64,000 bases of DNA, taken from Solidesulfovibrio carbinoliphilus subsp. oakridgensis (GTDB lineage: Bacteria; Desulfobacterota; Desulfovibrionia; Desulfovibrionales; Desulfovibrionaceae). This document shows positions 43,856 through 51,704 of this stretch, one piece after another (position 1 is the stretch's first letter; each line of letters starts with the position of its first letter). The translations under genes were made by a program, and so were the position numbers. Where the stretch lies: NCBI RefSeq assembly GCF_000177215.2, contig NZ_CM001368.1:1488001-1552000 (forward strand). The letters are read 5' to 3'. Under the pieces are notes generated by a model. The model searched no databases. It worked only from the letters and a program-made list of their open reading frames with translations, and was not told the DNA's origin.

Positions 43856-44695
43856 TCAGGCCGAATGAAGCGGGCCAGGCGCCGGACGCCTGGCCCGCCA
43901 CAGGACCGTGGCCGCGCCGCACGCTACGGCCAATGCCACATACTGGGACGCGGAAATGCCGCAGTAGACGCCGCGCAGTGCGTCGCCGCGCCAGAATTCC
44001 AGACAGAAGCGCAAGACGGCGTAGCCGAGGAGATAGGCCGTGGCCAGGCGCCCGGGCGGCAGGCCGCCGGACCGCCTGGAGAACAGGGACAGGATGCCGA
44101 AGAGGGCCACGTTGCCAACGGCCTCGTAGAGTTGCGACGGGTGCACCGGCAGGGAGGCCACGGCGCCTTCCGGCAAAAGCCCGGCCAGCCGCTCCTGCAA
44201 AAAGACCGGCGAGCCGGCCGGGAAGCGCACGCCAAGGGGACATTGCGTCTCGCTCCCGAAGCAACAGCCGCCGAAAAAGCAGCCCAGCCGGCCAAAGGCG
44301 TGGCCGAGCGGCGCATACAGGCAGACCGCGTCCAGAAGCGGCCAGGGAGACAGGCCAAGGAGCCGGCAGCAAAGGCGCATGGCCAACAGGATGGCCAAGG
44401 CCCCGCCGTAAAAGACCAGACCGCCGGTGAGGACGATGCCGGGCGTCAGCCGGCCGGCGGCCACGGCGTCCTGGACGATGGGGATGAGCCTCGCCCCGGC
44501 CAGGCCGAAAGGCAGGCTGGCCAGAAAGACGAGCAGATAGCGGCCCCGGTCGGGGTTGCCGGCCAGTTCCCGCCGGGTGAACCCCAGGACCACGGCCAAG
44601 CCGGTGAGGCCCAGCAAGAGGTAGCCTGCCTGCAGGAGGGCAAAGGCGTCCATCCCGGTGGCCCGGGACAGGAGAAAGGCGAGGAAGCCGCCCAT
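43856..44695 (-). CDS. Divergent Lgt-like (prolipoprotein diacylglyceryl transferase-like) membrane protein
   Basis: A 279-residue, seven-segment membrane protein clearly of the Lgt fold: GGLVFYGG (91-98), FGRLGCFFGGCCFG (134-147), VHPSQLYE and FCLEFWRGD. Compared with E. coli Lgt, His103 is replaced by Tyr, the GRLGNFINGE signature has become GRLGCFFGGCC, and several cysteines appear. Arg residues of the signature are kept. A canonical lipoprotein role is uncertain; a paralogue with a different acceptor is possible. It lies 24 bp downstream of a small Cys-rich secreted peptide gene. Confidence 0.82.
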   Translation of the reverse strand: MGGFLAFLLSRATGMDAFALLQAGYLLLGLTGLAVVLGFTRRELAGNPDRGRYLLVFLASLPFGLAGARLIPIVQDAVAAGRLTPGIVLTGGLVFYGGALAILLAMRLCCRLLGLSPWPLLDAVCLYAPLGHAFGRLGCFFGGCCFGSETQCPLGVRFPAGSPVFLQERLAGLLPEGAVASLPVHPSQLYEAVGNVALFGILSLFSRRSGGLPPGRLATAYLLGYAVLRFCLEFWRGDALRGVYCGISASQYVALAVACGAATVLWRARRPAPGPLHSA

Positions 44696-44719
44696 GCTAC
44701 GGGAAAGGAGGCGGCCCGG

Positions 44720-44917
44720 CTATTTGCCGCCGCCGCACTCGGCGCAGGAACACCGCATGCCCATGCAGCCGCAGGTGGCCATCTCGCAGGACGTGGCGTT
44801 CCCGGCGGCGTCGGCAAAGGCGGCGTAGGCATCGCCGGAAGCGCTCCGGGAAAAGGCGAACAGCGTGCCGGTCAGGGTCAGGCACAGGGCGCAGGCGATG
44901 GCCAGGGCGAGTTTCAT
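44720..44917 (-). CDS. Small secreted Cys-rich peptide
   Basis: A 65-residue product behind an excellent GGAGG site. A signal peptide (about 1-25) leads to a short mature peptide with six cysteines in its last 22 residues: CEMATCGCMGMRCSCAEC (44-61), then GGGK. The density suggests metal binding or disulfide knotting. I do not recognise the family. It is wedged between a membrane protein gene (23-bp gap) and the Lgt-like gene (24-bp gap), so it is almost certainly cotranscribed with them. Confidence 0.75.
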   Translation of the reverse strand: MKLALAIACALCLTLTGTLFAFSRSASGDAYAAFADAAGNATSCEMATCGCMGMRCSCAECGGGK

Positions 44918-44940
44918 GAAAAATCCTCCGGAGAAACGGT

Positions 44941-45378
44941 CTAACGCAGCCGGCGGGCGGAGCCGTTGCCTTCGTCGGCGGCCAAAAGCACCCACAGGGC
45001 GGCGGCCCAGCCCCAGACGGCGTTGGCCACGAGGACCAGCACCGGGGTCATGGCCCCGAGGTCCTGCCCCCACAGGCCCTTGTCGAGCTGGGTGGGGAAG
45101 ACGATGAGCAGCTGGACCAGGGTCGGGCCGAGGCTGAGGATGAGCCCGCGCCAGAAAAGCGAATCCGGCATGAAGCGCGGCAGGAAGAGCAGTCCCCAGA
45201 TGCCGCCCCAGACGAGCCTCGGGTAGAGCCAGGGCAGGGTCCAGGCCGGGGCGATGGCCACGCCCATGGCGGCGGTCCAGCCGTAGGCCCCGGCCATCCA
45301 GAGGAAAAGGCTGTTGACCAGGCCGCCGAACAGGCCGCCGGCAAAGCAGACGCTCGTCCACCCGAAAAAGTTGCGCAT
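44941..45378 (-). CDS. Four-helix membrane protein of unknown function
   Basis: A 145-residue protein with about four hydrophobic segments and many Trp/Gly (FGGLVNSLFLWMAGAYGW, WGGIWGLLFLPRFMP). I do not recognise a characterised family. The ATG at 45378 follows GGGGAAGG. It is the second gene of an apparent minus-strand cluster (NlpC/P60 lipoprotein, this gene, Cys-rich peptide, Lgt-like protein). Confidence 0.75.
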   Translation of the reverse strand: MRNFFGWTSVCFAGGLFGGLVNSLFLWMAGAYGWTAAMGVAIAPAWTLPWLYPRLVWGGIWGLLFLPRFMPDSLFWRGLILSLGPTLVQLLIVFPTQLDKGLWGQDLGAMTPVLVLVANAVWGWAAALWVLLAADEGNGSARRLR

Positions 45379-45417
45379 CCTTCCCCTCCTTTCGCTGCGA
45401 CGCCGCCGGGACGGCGC

Positions 45418-46791
45418 TTAGTAGGGCCTGGTGAGGATCGACATGGTCCGCACGCGGTTCAGGAGTATGTGGCTCGGCCCGACCGCCGGCACTTCCTCGC
45501 CGGCCCTAAGCGTGGTCACCACGGCCCGGCCGAGCACCAACCGGCCGTCGCGGCCGTTCTCCCCGAAGGTCCGCAGCCCCCAGATGTCGTGGTAGACCAC
45601 GGGCCGCCCCTTGTACTGGCCGACGTAGACCAGGATGTGGCCCTGCATCCAGACGAGGGTGGCAAAGGGCACGCCCTGTTCGATGATGGTGGCTTCCTTC
45701 TGCTCGCCGGCCATGTCGCCAAGGGGGATGGAGCCGCCGTAGGCGGCCTGGCTGGCGGAATTGCGCGGCAGGTAGAGGCCGAAGGGCACGAAGAGGTCGT
45801 GGGTCAGGGCCGAGCAGTCGCGTTTGCCGTCAAGGCCCCCCCAACCGTAGGTCTTGCCCATGAACTGGTTGCCGACGGCGGCCACGTTTCGCGGGGTCAT
45901 GGCCATGGGCATGGGCGCGGCCGACCCGGCCGGGAGGCGCACCCGCCGCAGTTCGGCCAGGCCCGAGGCCCCGCGCACGGGCACGAGCACGGCGACGCCC
46001 GAGCCGTCCGCCGGCCCGGCCAGGGGGAAGACCGCGCCGACATCCGCGGCCAGGCCCGCTTCGGGGACGGGGGTCTGGTCCTTGACCACGGCGGCCAGCT
46101 TGCCGGCCATGAATTCCCGGGTCACGGACCCGTCGACAAAGGCCACGTCCGAGGCCGGCAGCCAGCCGAAGGTGAGCGCCGATTCGGCCAGGAGCCAGGA
46201 GCCGTCGCGGCTGGCGTGGGTGACCAGAATGGGGGTGGCCGGCGGCAGGGCCGTGTGCTGCAGGTAGTCGAAGGGATAGCCTTCGCCGGGCAGGCTCGGG
46301 TCGGAGAACCGGGGGCTTTGGGTCGGCATGCCGCGAAGATTGGTGTTTTTGACGGTCACGGCTTGGCGCACCATGTTCGGATAGGTGCCCAGATTGGCGC
46401 CGGCGTGGAGGGTTGCCGCGAATCCCGGACTGTTGGGCCGGTTGCCGGCCCCATACCCCGGGGATTTCTCAAAGCGCCGGAAGATGTCTTCGACGGCCTT
46501 GCGGCCGTAGCCGGGCCTGGTCATCTTCCAGGGCTTGGTCCACTCGGCCAGGAAGCCTTCCATGCGGATGCCGACCTGCTCCTTGGGAATGAGCGGCCGG
46601 TCGGCCGTGTCCGGCCGCAGGTAGGCGGCAAGGTCCTGGGGCAGGACGCGCAGGTCCTCGACCTCGCCCTTGCCCACGGGCTTGGCCGTCGGGGCCAGGG
46701 GGACGGACGGCGGCGGCTTGGCGCAGCCGAAGGCCACGAAGAGGACCAGGACAAAAGGAAGTATTCGCAGACGCAGGGGAATCCGATTCAT
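45418..46791 (-). CDS. SH3-NlpC/P60 peptidase lipoprotein
   Basis: A 457-residue lipoprotein with a signal peptide ending in the lipobox FVAFGC (Cys23). An N-terminal helical domain and an SH3b1-type domain precede the C-terminal NlpC/P60 domain. The catalytic Cys is in DGKRDCSALTHDLF near 322, the His in MQGHILVYVG, and a further polar residue in VYHDIW. Such enzymes cut gamma-D-glutamyl-diamino acid bonds in peptidoglycan fragments. The start at 46791 is chosen because it begins the signal peptide. It is followed 39 bp later by the four-helix membrane protein gene. Confidence 0.9.
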   Translation of the reverse strand: MNRIPLRLRILPFVLVLFVAFGCAKPPPSVPLAPTAKPVGKGEVEDLRVLPQDLAAYLRPDTADRPLIPKEQVGIRMEGFLAEWTKPWKMTRPGYGRKAVEDIFRRFEKSPGYGAGNRPNSPGFAATLHAGANLGTYPNMVRQAVTVKNTNLRGMPTQSPRFSDPSLPGEGYPFDYLQHTALPPATPILVTHASRDGSWLLAESALTFGWLPASDVAFVDGSVTREFMAGKLAAVVKDQTPVPEAGLAADVGAVFPLAGPADGSGVAVLVPVRGASGLAELRRVRLPAGSAAPMPMAMTPRNVAAVGNQFMGKTYGWGGLDGKRDCSALTHDLFVPFGLYLPRNSASQAAYGGSIPLGDMAGEQKEATIIEQGVPFATLVWMQGHILVYVGQYKGRPVVYHDIWGLRTFGENGRDGRLVLGRAVVTTLRAGEEVPAVGPSHILLNRVRTMSILTRPY

Positions 46792-46921
46792 GAGGGGAAA
46801 GCTCCTTGGGCCGGCTTGACGGCCGGCGCGGCCACCGACTATCCGGTCCCGGGGAGGGTAGACGCTCGCGCGGCCGAATACAAGTCCGGACACGGCCGGT
46901 TGCGACTGAAAGGGAGCGGCA

Positions 46922-47719
46922 ATGCAGCGAAAGACGGTTCTCGACACCGCGGAGACGGCCCGGATTCTCGGCGAGCGGCTGCCGCCGGCCCTGCCGGTCT
47001 CGGTGCGCGTGAGCCCCCGGGCCAAGGGCATCGTGCTGCGCATGTTGCCGGGCCAGGGCCTCGAGGTGGTGACTCCGGCCGGGGTGCCGGTCCAGTTCCT
47101 GGCCCAGGCCGTGGAGGCCCGGCGGGGCTGGATCGCGCGGATGTTCGAGCGCCTGGCCGCCGAGGGCGGCGTGCCCGGGGAGGCGCCGGCCCTGCCGCGT
47201 CCCGAGCGCCTGGTGCTGACGGCCTTTGGCCGGCAGTGGCGGCTTTCCTACCTGCTAAAGGACCGGCCCGGGTGCGCGCTTGCCCCACGCGGCCCGGGGG
47301 AGCTGGTGGTTTCCGGGGCGGTCGGCGATCCCGCGGCGGTCGCGGCCGCGCTGGCGGGATTTTGCCGGGACAAGGCCGGGGAGCTTTTGCGGCCGGCCCT
47401 GGCCGCGGCCAGCCGGGAGACGGGGCTCGCCTACACGGCCGTCACCATCCGGGCCCAGCGCACCCGCTGGGGCAGCTGCACGGCCCGGGGCCGGGTCAGC
47501 CTCAACTACACCATCGCCTTTTTGCCGTGGGAGCTGTGCCGGCTGGTCCTTATCCACGAGCTGTGCCACACCGTCGAACTCAACCACTCCCCCCGCTTCT
47601 GGGCGGTGCTCGAACGCCACATCCCGGGCTGCCGGGAACTGGACGCGCGGCTCAATGCCGCCCGGCACTACCTGCCCCTGTGGCTGGCCGGCACGGCGGC
47701 TACGGCCGATCCACCGTGA
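46922..47719 (+). CDS. YgjP-type (DUF45) zinc metallopeptidase
   Basis: A 265-residue protein of the YgjP/DUF45 family. The zinc site is IHELCHTVELNHSPRFW with His212, Glu213, His216 and the third ligand His222. RWGSCTARGRVSLNY just before it is the family hallmark. The N-terminal half is the usual beta-rich segment. Substrates are unknown. The ATG has AAAGGGAG upstream. It overlaps the convergent gene on the minus strand by 20 bp. Confidence 0.9.
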   Translation: MQRKTVLDTAETARILGERLPPALPVSVRVSPRAKGIVLRMLPGQGLEVVTPAGVPVQFLAQAVEARRGWIARMFERLAAEGGVPGEAPALPRPERLVLTAFGRQWRLSYLLKDRPGCALAPRGPGELVVSGAVGDPAAVAAALAGFCRDKAGELLRPALAAASRETGLAYTAVTIRAQRTRWGSCTARGRVSLNYTIAFLPWELCRLVLIHELCHTVELNHSPRFWAVLERHIPGCRELDARLNAARHYLPLWLAGTAATADPP

Positions 47720-48050
47720 CCTCGTCAAGGCTCTCGCCGCTGAAATAAAAGACCGTGATCGGCGCGTCCGCCCCGCGTACGACCACCAGCCGCCCGAGCG
47801 GCCCGTCCTCCATGATGGCGAGCAGCCCTTCGCAGACCGCCGCCCCCTCCTCGGGCGGACAGGCCTCGCACCAGACCTCGAAACACAACGCCTCGGGCCC
47901 GGGCGTCACCTCCAGGTGGGCCACGTCCAGGCCGGCCACGGCCCCGGCCAAGGCCTCGCCGGCCTCGCTTTCGATCTCGCCCACGCGTTCGTAAGAATAT
48001 TCGTCAGGATAGCGTATTTCGCCAAGCAGGCGACACGGCGACTGGTGCAT
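47700..48050 (-). CDS. Conserved-looking protein of unknown function
   Basis: A 116-residue acidic protein beginning MHQSPCRLLGEIRYP behind a good GGAGG site, with a region rich in Glu and three Cys in CFEVWCEACPPEEG. I do not recognise the family. The frame is open much further upstream, but that extension runs antisense through the RNase R gene and is not credible. It converges with the metallopeptidase gene, overlapping it by 20 bp, and is divergent from rnr. Confidence 0.65.
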   Translation of the reverse strand: MHQSPCRLLGEIRYPDEYSYERVGEIESEAGEALAGAVAGLDVAHLEVTPGPEALCFEVWCEACPPEEGAAVCEGLLAIMEDGPLGRLVVVRGADAPITVFYFSGESLDEVTVDRP

Positions 48051-48176
48051 ACCGCCTCCGAAGGATCTCGTAAAAGGGTGGTAGCATGGCCCAAAGGCCC
48101 CCCGCAACGCAACCACGGGCTTGTGCCGCGCCGCCCCGGGGGATAGAGAGGGAGGAGCGTGACACCGGGAGGATAC

Positions 48177-50396
48177 ATGGCAGCAAGAAGAAGACGGGGA
48201 AAATCCCCCAAAGGACAGGGCGCCGGGCTCGATGCGGCCGCCGTGCTGCGGATCTTCCGAGACAGCGGCAAGCCCCTGTCCGAAAAAGAAATACTGCGCG
48301 AACTTGGAGCGCAGGCCAATGTTCAGGCCGTCCACCGCCTGCTCGACAATCTGCAGGAGGCCGGCAAGCTCATCCGGGTCCAGAGCGGCTACGGCCTGGT
48401 CGAAAGCATGCGCCTGGTGACGGGCATTTTGGAAATAAGCCGCTCGGGCGTCGGCTATGTCCTGCCCGAGGACAAGCGGCGCAAGGATATTTTCATCCAT
48501 CCCAAGGATATCGGCGACGCTTGGCACGGCGACAAGGTCGTGGCCGCCGTGACCCGGGAGCGCAAGGACAAAAACCATGAAGGCCGGGTGGCCCGCATCA
48601 TCGAACGCGGCGTAAAGACCCTGCCCTGCCGGATCATCAAGCGCATGGCCAAGGACCTGTTCCTGTGCCAGCCGACCGATTCCCGCCACGGCATGAGCTT
48701 CATGGTCGACTACCTGCCCCCGACGCCGAACGACCCCGAGCCGAACAACGACGACATCATGAACGTCGGCATCGGGGAAAAGCTCGACTACAAGGTCTAT
48801 TCCGGCAAGGGCCTGGAACTGCTCGGGGCCCAGGGCGACGTGTCGGTCCAGGAACGGCTGGTCAAGCTCAACCACTCCATTCCCGGCCCCTTTCCGCCAA
48901 CCGCCCTGCGCGAGGCCGAGACCCTGCCCGACGTGCCGGGCGAAGCCGATTTCGCCGGCCGCAAGGACCTCAGGAAGCTCGACTTCGTCACCATCGACGG
49001 GGCCAAGGCCCGGGACTTCGACGATGCCGTGTATGTCAAAAAACGCGGCCGGGGCTACACCCTGTGGGTGGCCATCGCCGACGTCTCCCACTACGTGCCC
49101 GAAGGCGGTGCCCTGGATGAGGAGGCCCTCGAGCGCGGCAACTCCTACTATTTCCCCCAGTCCGTCGAGCCGATGCTGCCGGAACGGATCTCCAACGGGC
49201 TTTGCAGCTTAAACCCCGATGTCCCCCGGCTGGCCATGGTGGCGGAAATCGATTTCACGCCCAAGGGCCTGCCCGGGCGCACGGACTTCTATGCGGCCGT
49301 GATCGAAAGCAAGGCCCGGCTGACCTATTCCCAGGTCAACAGGGCCCTCATGCTCGGCGACGAGGCCGAGCGCGCCGGCATGGCCAAGGTCCTGCCCATG
49401 CTGGAGACGGCCGAGAAGCTGGCCCGGGCCATAAACGAGGTGCGCACGGCCCGGGGCAATCTGGACTTCGACCTGCCCGAGCCGGAAATCCTTTTCAACT
49501 TCCAGGGCGAGACCCAGGACATCCGGCGCAAGGTCCGGCACTTCGGCCACCAGATCGTGGAGGAATTCATGATCGCGGCCAACGAGGCCGTGGCCCGGTT
49601 TCTGACCGAGAAAAACGCGCCCGTGCTCTACCGCGTCCACCCCGAACCCGATCCGGCCAAGCTCGAGGCGCTTTTCAAGCTCCTGGCCACCACCGACCTG
49701 GCCCTCAAACTGCCGCCGACCCCCGGCGCCTCCGACCTGGCCGGGGTCCTTCGCGACGCCTCGGGCTCGGACCTCGACTTCCTGGTCAGCCGGCTGGCCA
49801 TCCGCACCATGATGCAGGCCTCCTACTCGCCCAAGCTCGACCCCCACTTCGGCCTGGCCTCGACCTGCTACTGCCACTTCACCTCGCCGATCAGGCGCTA
49901 TGCCGACCTGGTGGTCCACCGGTCGCTCAAAAGCGTCTTCGCCGGCAAGGCCCCCTCGGAAAAGGGCCTGGCCCGGCTGGCCAAGGTGGCCGAGCACATC
50001 AGCCGCCGCGAACGGGTGGCCATGGAGGCCGAGCGCGAGATCCTCAAACGCGTGACCGTCCACTTCCTGTCCGACAAGGTGGGCCGGCAGTTCACCGGCG
50101 TCATCGGCTCCATCGCGGACTTCGGCTTCTGGGTGGAACTCAAGGAGGTCATGGCCGAAGGCATGGTCCGCCTGTCCTCGCTCTCCGACGACTACTACAC
50201 CTACTTCCCGGAACGCCACGAACTGGTCGGCGAACGGACCGGCCGGCGGTTCCGCCTGGGCCAGCCCGTGGAAGTGGAGCTCACCAACGTGGACATGGGC
50301 CGGCTGTCCGTGGACCTCGGCCTTCTCGAGGGCGGTGAATCGCCGGCTGCCGCGCCGGCTCCCCGGCGCAAGGGATCGAGACGCCGCCGGAAATGA
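48177..50396 (+). CDS. rnr: Ribonuclease R
   Basis: A 739-residue 3'-5' exoribonuclease. It has an N-terminal winged helix (AVLRIFRDSGKPLSEKEIL), cold-shock domains, an RNB catalytic domain with the Asp cluster TIDGAKARDFDDAVYV (about 276-291) and a C-terminal S1 domain (GVIGSIADFGFWVEL) with a basic Arg/Lys tail. RNase R degrades structured RNA and helps in rRNA and tmRNA quality control. The ATG at 48177 has GGGAGGA 5 bp upstream. The stop overlaps the next gene by 4 bp. Confidence 0.95.
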   Translation: MAARRRRGKSPKGQGAGLDAAAVLRIFRDSGKPLSEKEILRELGAQANVQAVHRLLDNLQEAGKLIRVQSGYGLVESMRLVTGILEISRSGVGYVLPEDKRRKDIFIHPKDIGDAWHGDKVVAAVTRERKDKNHEGRVARIIERGVKTLPCRIIKRMAKDLFLCQPTDSRHGMSFMVDYLPPTPNDPEPNNDDIMNVGIGEKLDYKVYSGKGLELLGAQGDVSVQERLVKLNHSIPGPFPPTALREAETLPDVPGEADFAGRKDLRKLDFVTIDGAKARDFDDAVYVKKRGRGYTLWVAIADVSHYVPEGGALDEEALERGNSYYFPQSVEPMLPERISNGLCSLNPDVPRLAMVAEIDFTPKGLPGRTDFYAAVIESKARLTYSQVNRALMLGDEAERAGMAKVLPMLETAEKLARAINEVRTARGNLDFDLPEPEILFNFQGETQDIRRKVRHFGHQIVEEFMIAANEAVARFLTEKNAPVLYRVHPEPDPAKLEALFKLLATTDLALKLPPTPGASDLAGVLRDASGSDLDFLVSRLAIRTMMQASYSPKLDPHFGLASTCYCHFTSPIRRYADLVVHRSLKSVFAGKAPSEKGLARLAKVAEHISRRERVAMEAEREILKRVTVHFLSDKVGRQFTGVIGSIADFGFWVELKEVMAEGMVRLSSLSDDYYTYFPERHELVGERTGRRFRLGQPVEVELTNVDMGRLSVDLGLLEGGESPAAAPAPRRKGSRRRRK

Positions 50397-50806
50397 CGCC
50401 GCGCCTCCCGCGCGACCGGCTCTTCGGCCTCCTGGCCCTGGCCTGGCTCGCCGTGGCCGCGGGCGCGGCCGCGGCGGACTGGCCGACCCCGGCCAGGATC
50501 GCGGCCGAGCGGCTCCAGCTGGCCTTTTTGTGGGCCAATGCCGTGGACAAGGACTTTCGGCCCTACGACACGCCGGTCGGGGGCGACCCGGACGCCCAGT
50601 ACCGGGAGCTGGTGGCCGACTACCAGGCCCGGTTCGGGGACCGCTTCGACATCACGCCCGTCGCCAGGCTCCATGACGCGGCCCTGGCCGGCCTGGCCCG
50701 GGAACGCGTCGGCATCGTGGCCTTCGCCGTCCTGTCCACGGCCGCGGTCTGGTGGCTGCTGCGGACGGTCCGCAACCTGCTTGGCCGGGAGACCCGGCCC
50801 GGCTGA
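50393..50806 (+). CDS. Small periplasmic/membrane protein of unknown function
   Basis: A 137-residue protein with a signal peptide (about 1-28), an alpha-helical middle (RIAAERLQLAFLWANAVDKDF) and a C-terminal membrane helix (VGIVAFAVLSTAAVWWLL) followed by a basic tail. I do not recognise the family. It overlaps rnr by 4 bp and is followed 27 bp later by the PstS-like gene, so it may belong to the sensor cluster rather than to rnr. Confidence 0.7.
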   Translation: MTPRLPRDRLFGLLALAWLAVAAGAAAADWPTPARIAAERLQLAFLWANAVDKDFRPYDTPVGGDPDAQYRELVADYQARFGDRFDITPVARLHDAALAGLARERVGIVAFAVLSTAAVWWLLRTVRNLLGRETRPG

Positions 50807-50833
50807 ACAGACGAAGCGAGGCGGGGGGAAGGC

Positions 50834-51700
50834 ATGGGCAGGTCCAAAGGCCGGCGGGGGACGTGGCTGCCGTGGGCGGTGTTGGCCTGCCTGATCCTGG
50901 CGGTCGGCCCGGTCCGCGCGGCCGACGGCCAGGGCCGACCGCTGGTGGTCACGGGCACCGGCGACAGCGAGGCCCTCCTGCGCCACATGGCGGCGCTTTT
51001 TTTGCGGCGACACCCGGACGCGGCGCAGACGGCCATCGAGGTGCCCGACTCCGTCGGCACCATGGGCGGCCTCAAGGCCGTGCTCGCGGGCCAGGCCGAA
51101 CTGGCCCGCACGGCCCGGCCCCTGCGCGACGAGGAAAAGGCGGCCGGGCTGGCGGAGACGGTCTTCGCCATGGCCCCGATCGTCTTCGCGGTCAACCTCT
51201 CGGTCACGGGCCTGGACAGCCTGACCGCCGATCAGGCCCTGGCCGTCTTCTCCGGCCGGGTCAGGGACTGGTCCGAACTCGGCGGCGCGCCCGGCCCGAT
51301 CTATCCGGTCTGCCGCAAGACGCCCGAAACCAGCCGCGACAAGCTCGACGCCGCCATCCCGGGCTTCGCGGACCTGGACTGCCGGGACCAGGCCGTGGCC
51401 TACTCCACGCCCGAGGCCGTGCGCCTCGTGGCTACCTACCCCGGCGCCATCGGTTATTTCACCCTGCCCGCCATGGCCGGGACGCCGCTTCGGCTCCTGG
51501 CCTTCGAGGGCGTGGCCCCCACCCCCGACAACCTCGGCCGCGGGGCCTATCCCCTGTCCGTGCCCTTTGCCCTGGCCTACAAACCGCCGCTCGGACCGGC
51601 GGCGGCCCGGTTCCTGGCCGCCCTTGGCCAGGCCGACGCCCGCGCCCTCCTGGCGCAATTCGGCTGCCTGCCCGGCGACGGCAGACCGGCCGCCCCCTGA
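50834..51700 (+). CDS. PstS-like periplasmic binding protein
   Basis: A 288-residue protein with a signal peptide (about 1-30) and the PBP-like fold of the phosphate-binding family: LVVTGTGDSEALLRHMAALF, GLKAVLAGQAELARTARPL and TADQALAVFSGRVRDWSELGG. The canonical phosphate-binding GxGSS loop is replaced by GTGDSE. It has no transporter genes nearby and is directly followed, 4 bp later, by a membrane histidine kinase. It probably delivers a ligand signal to that kinase rather than feeding an ABC transporter. Confidence 0.87.
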   Translation: MGRSKGRRGTWLPWAVLACLILAVGPVRAADGQGRPLVVTGTGDSEALLRHMAALFLRRHPDAAQTAIEVPDSVGTMGGLKAVLAGQAELARTARPLRDEEKAAGLAETVFAMAPIVFAVNLSVTGLDSLTADQALAVFSGRVRDWSELGGAPGPIYPVCRKTPETSRDKLDAAIPGFADLDCRDQAVAYSTPEAVRLVATYPGAIGYFTLPAMAGTPLRLLAFEGVAPTPDNLGRGAYPLSVPFALAYKPPLGPAAARFLAALGQADARALLAQFGCLPGDGRPAAP

Positions 51701-51704
51701 TGTG

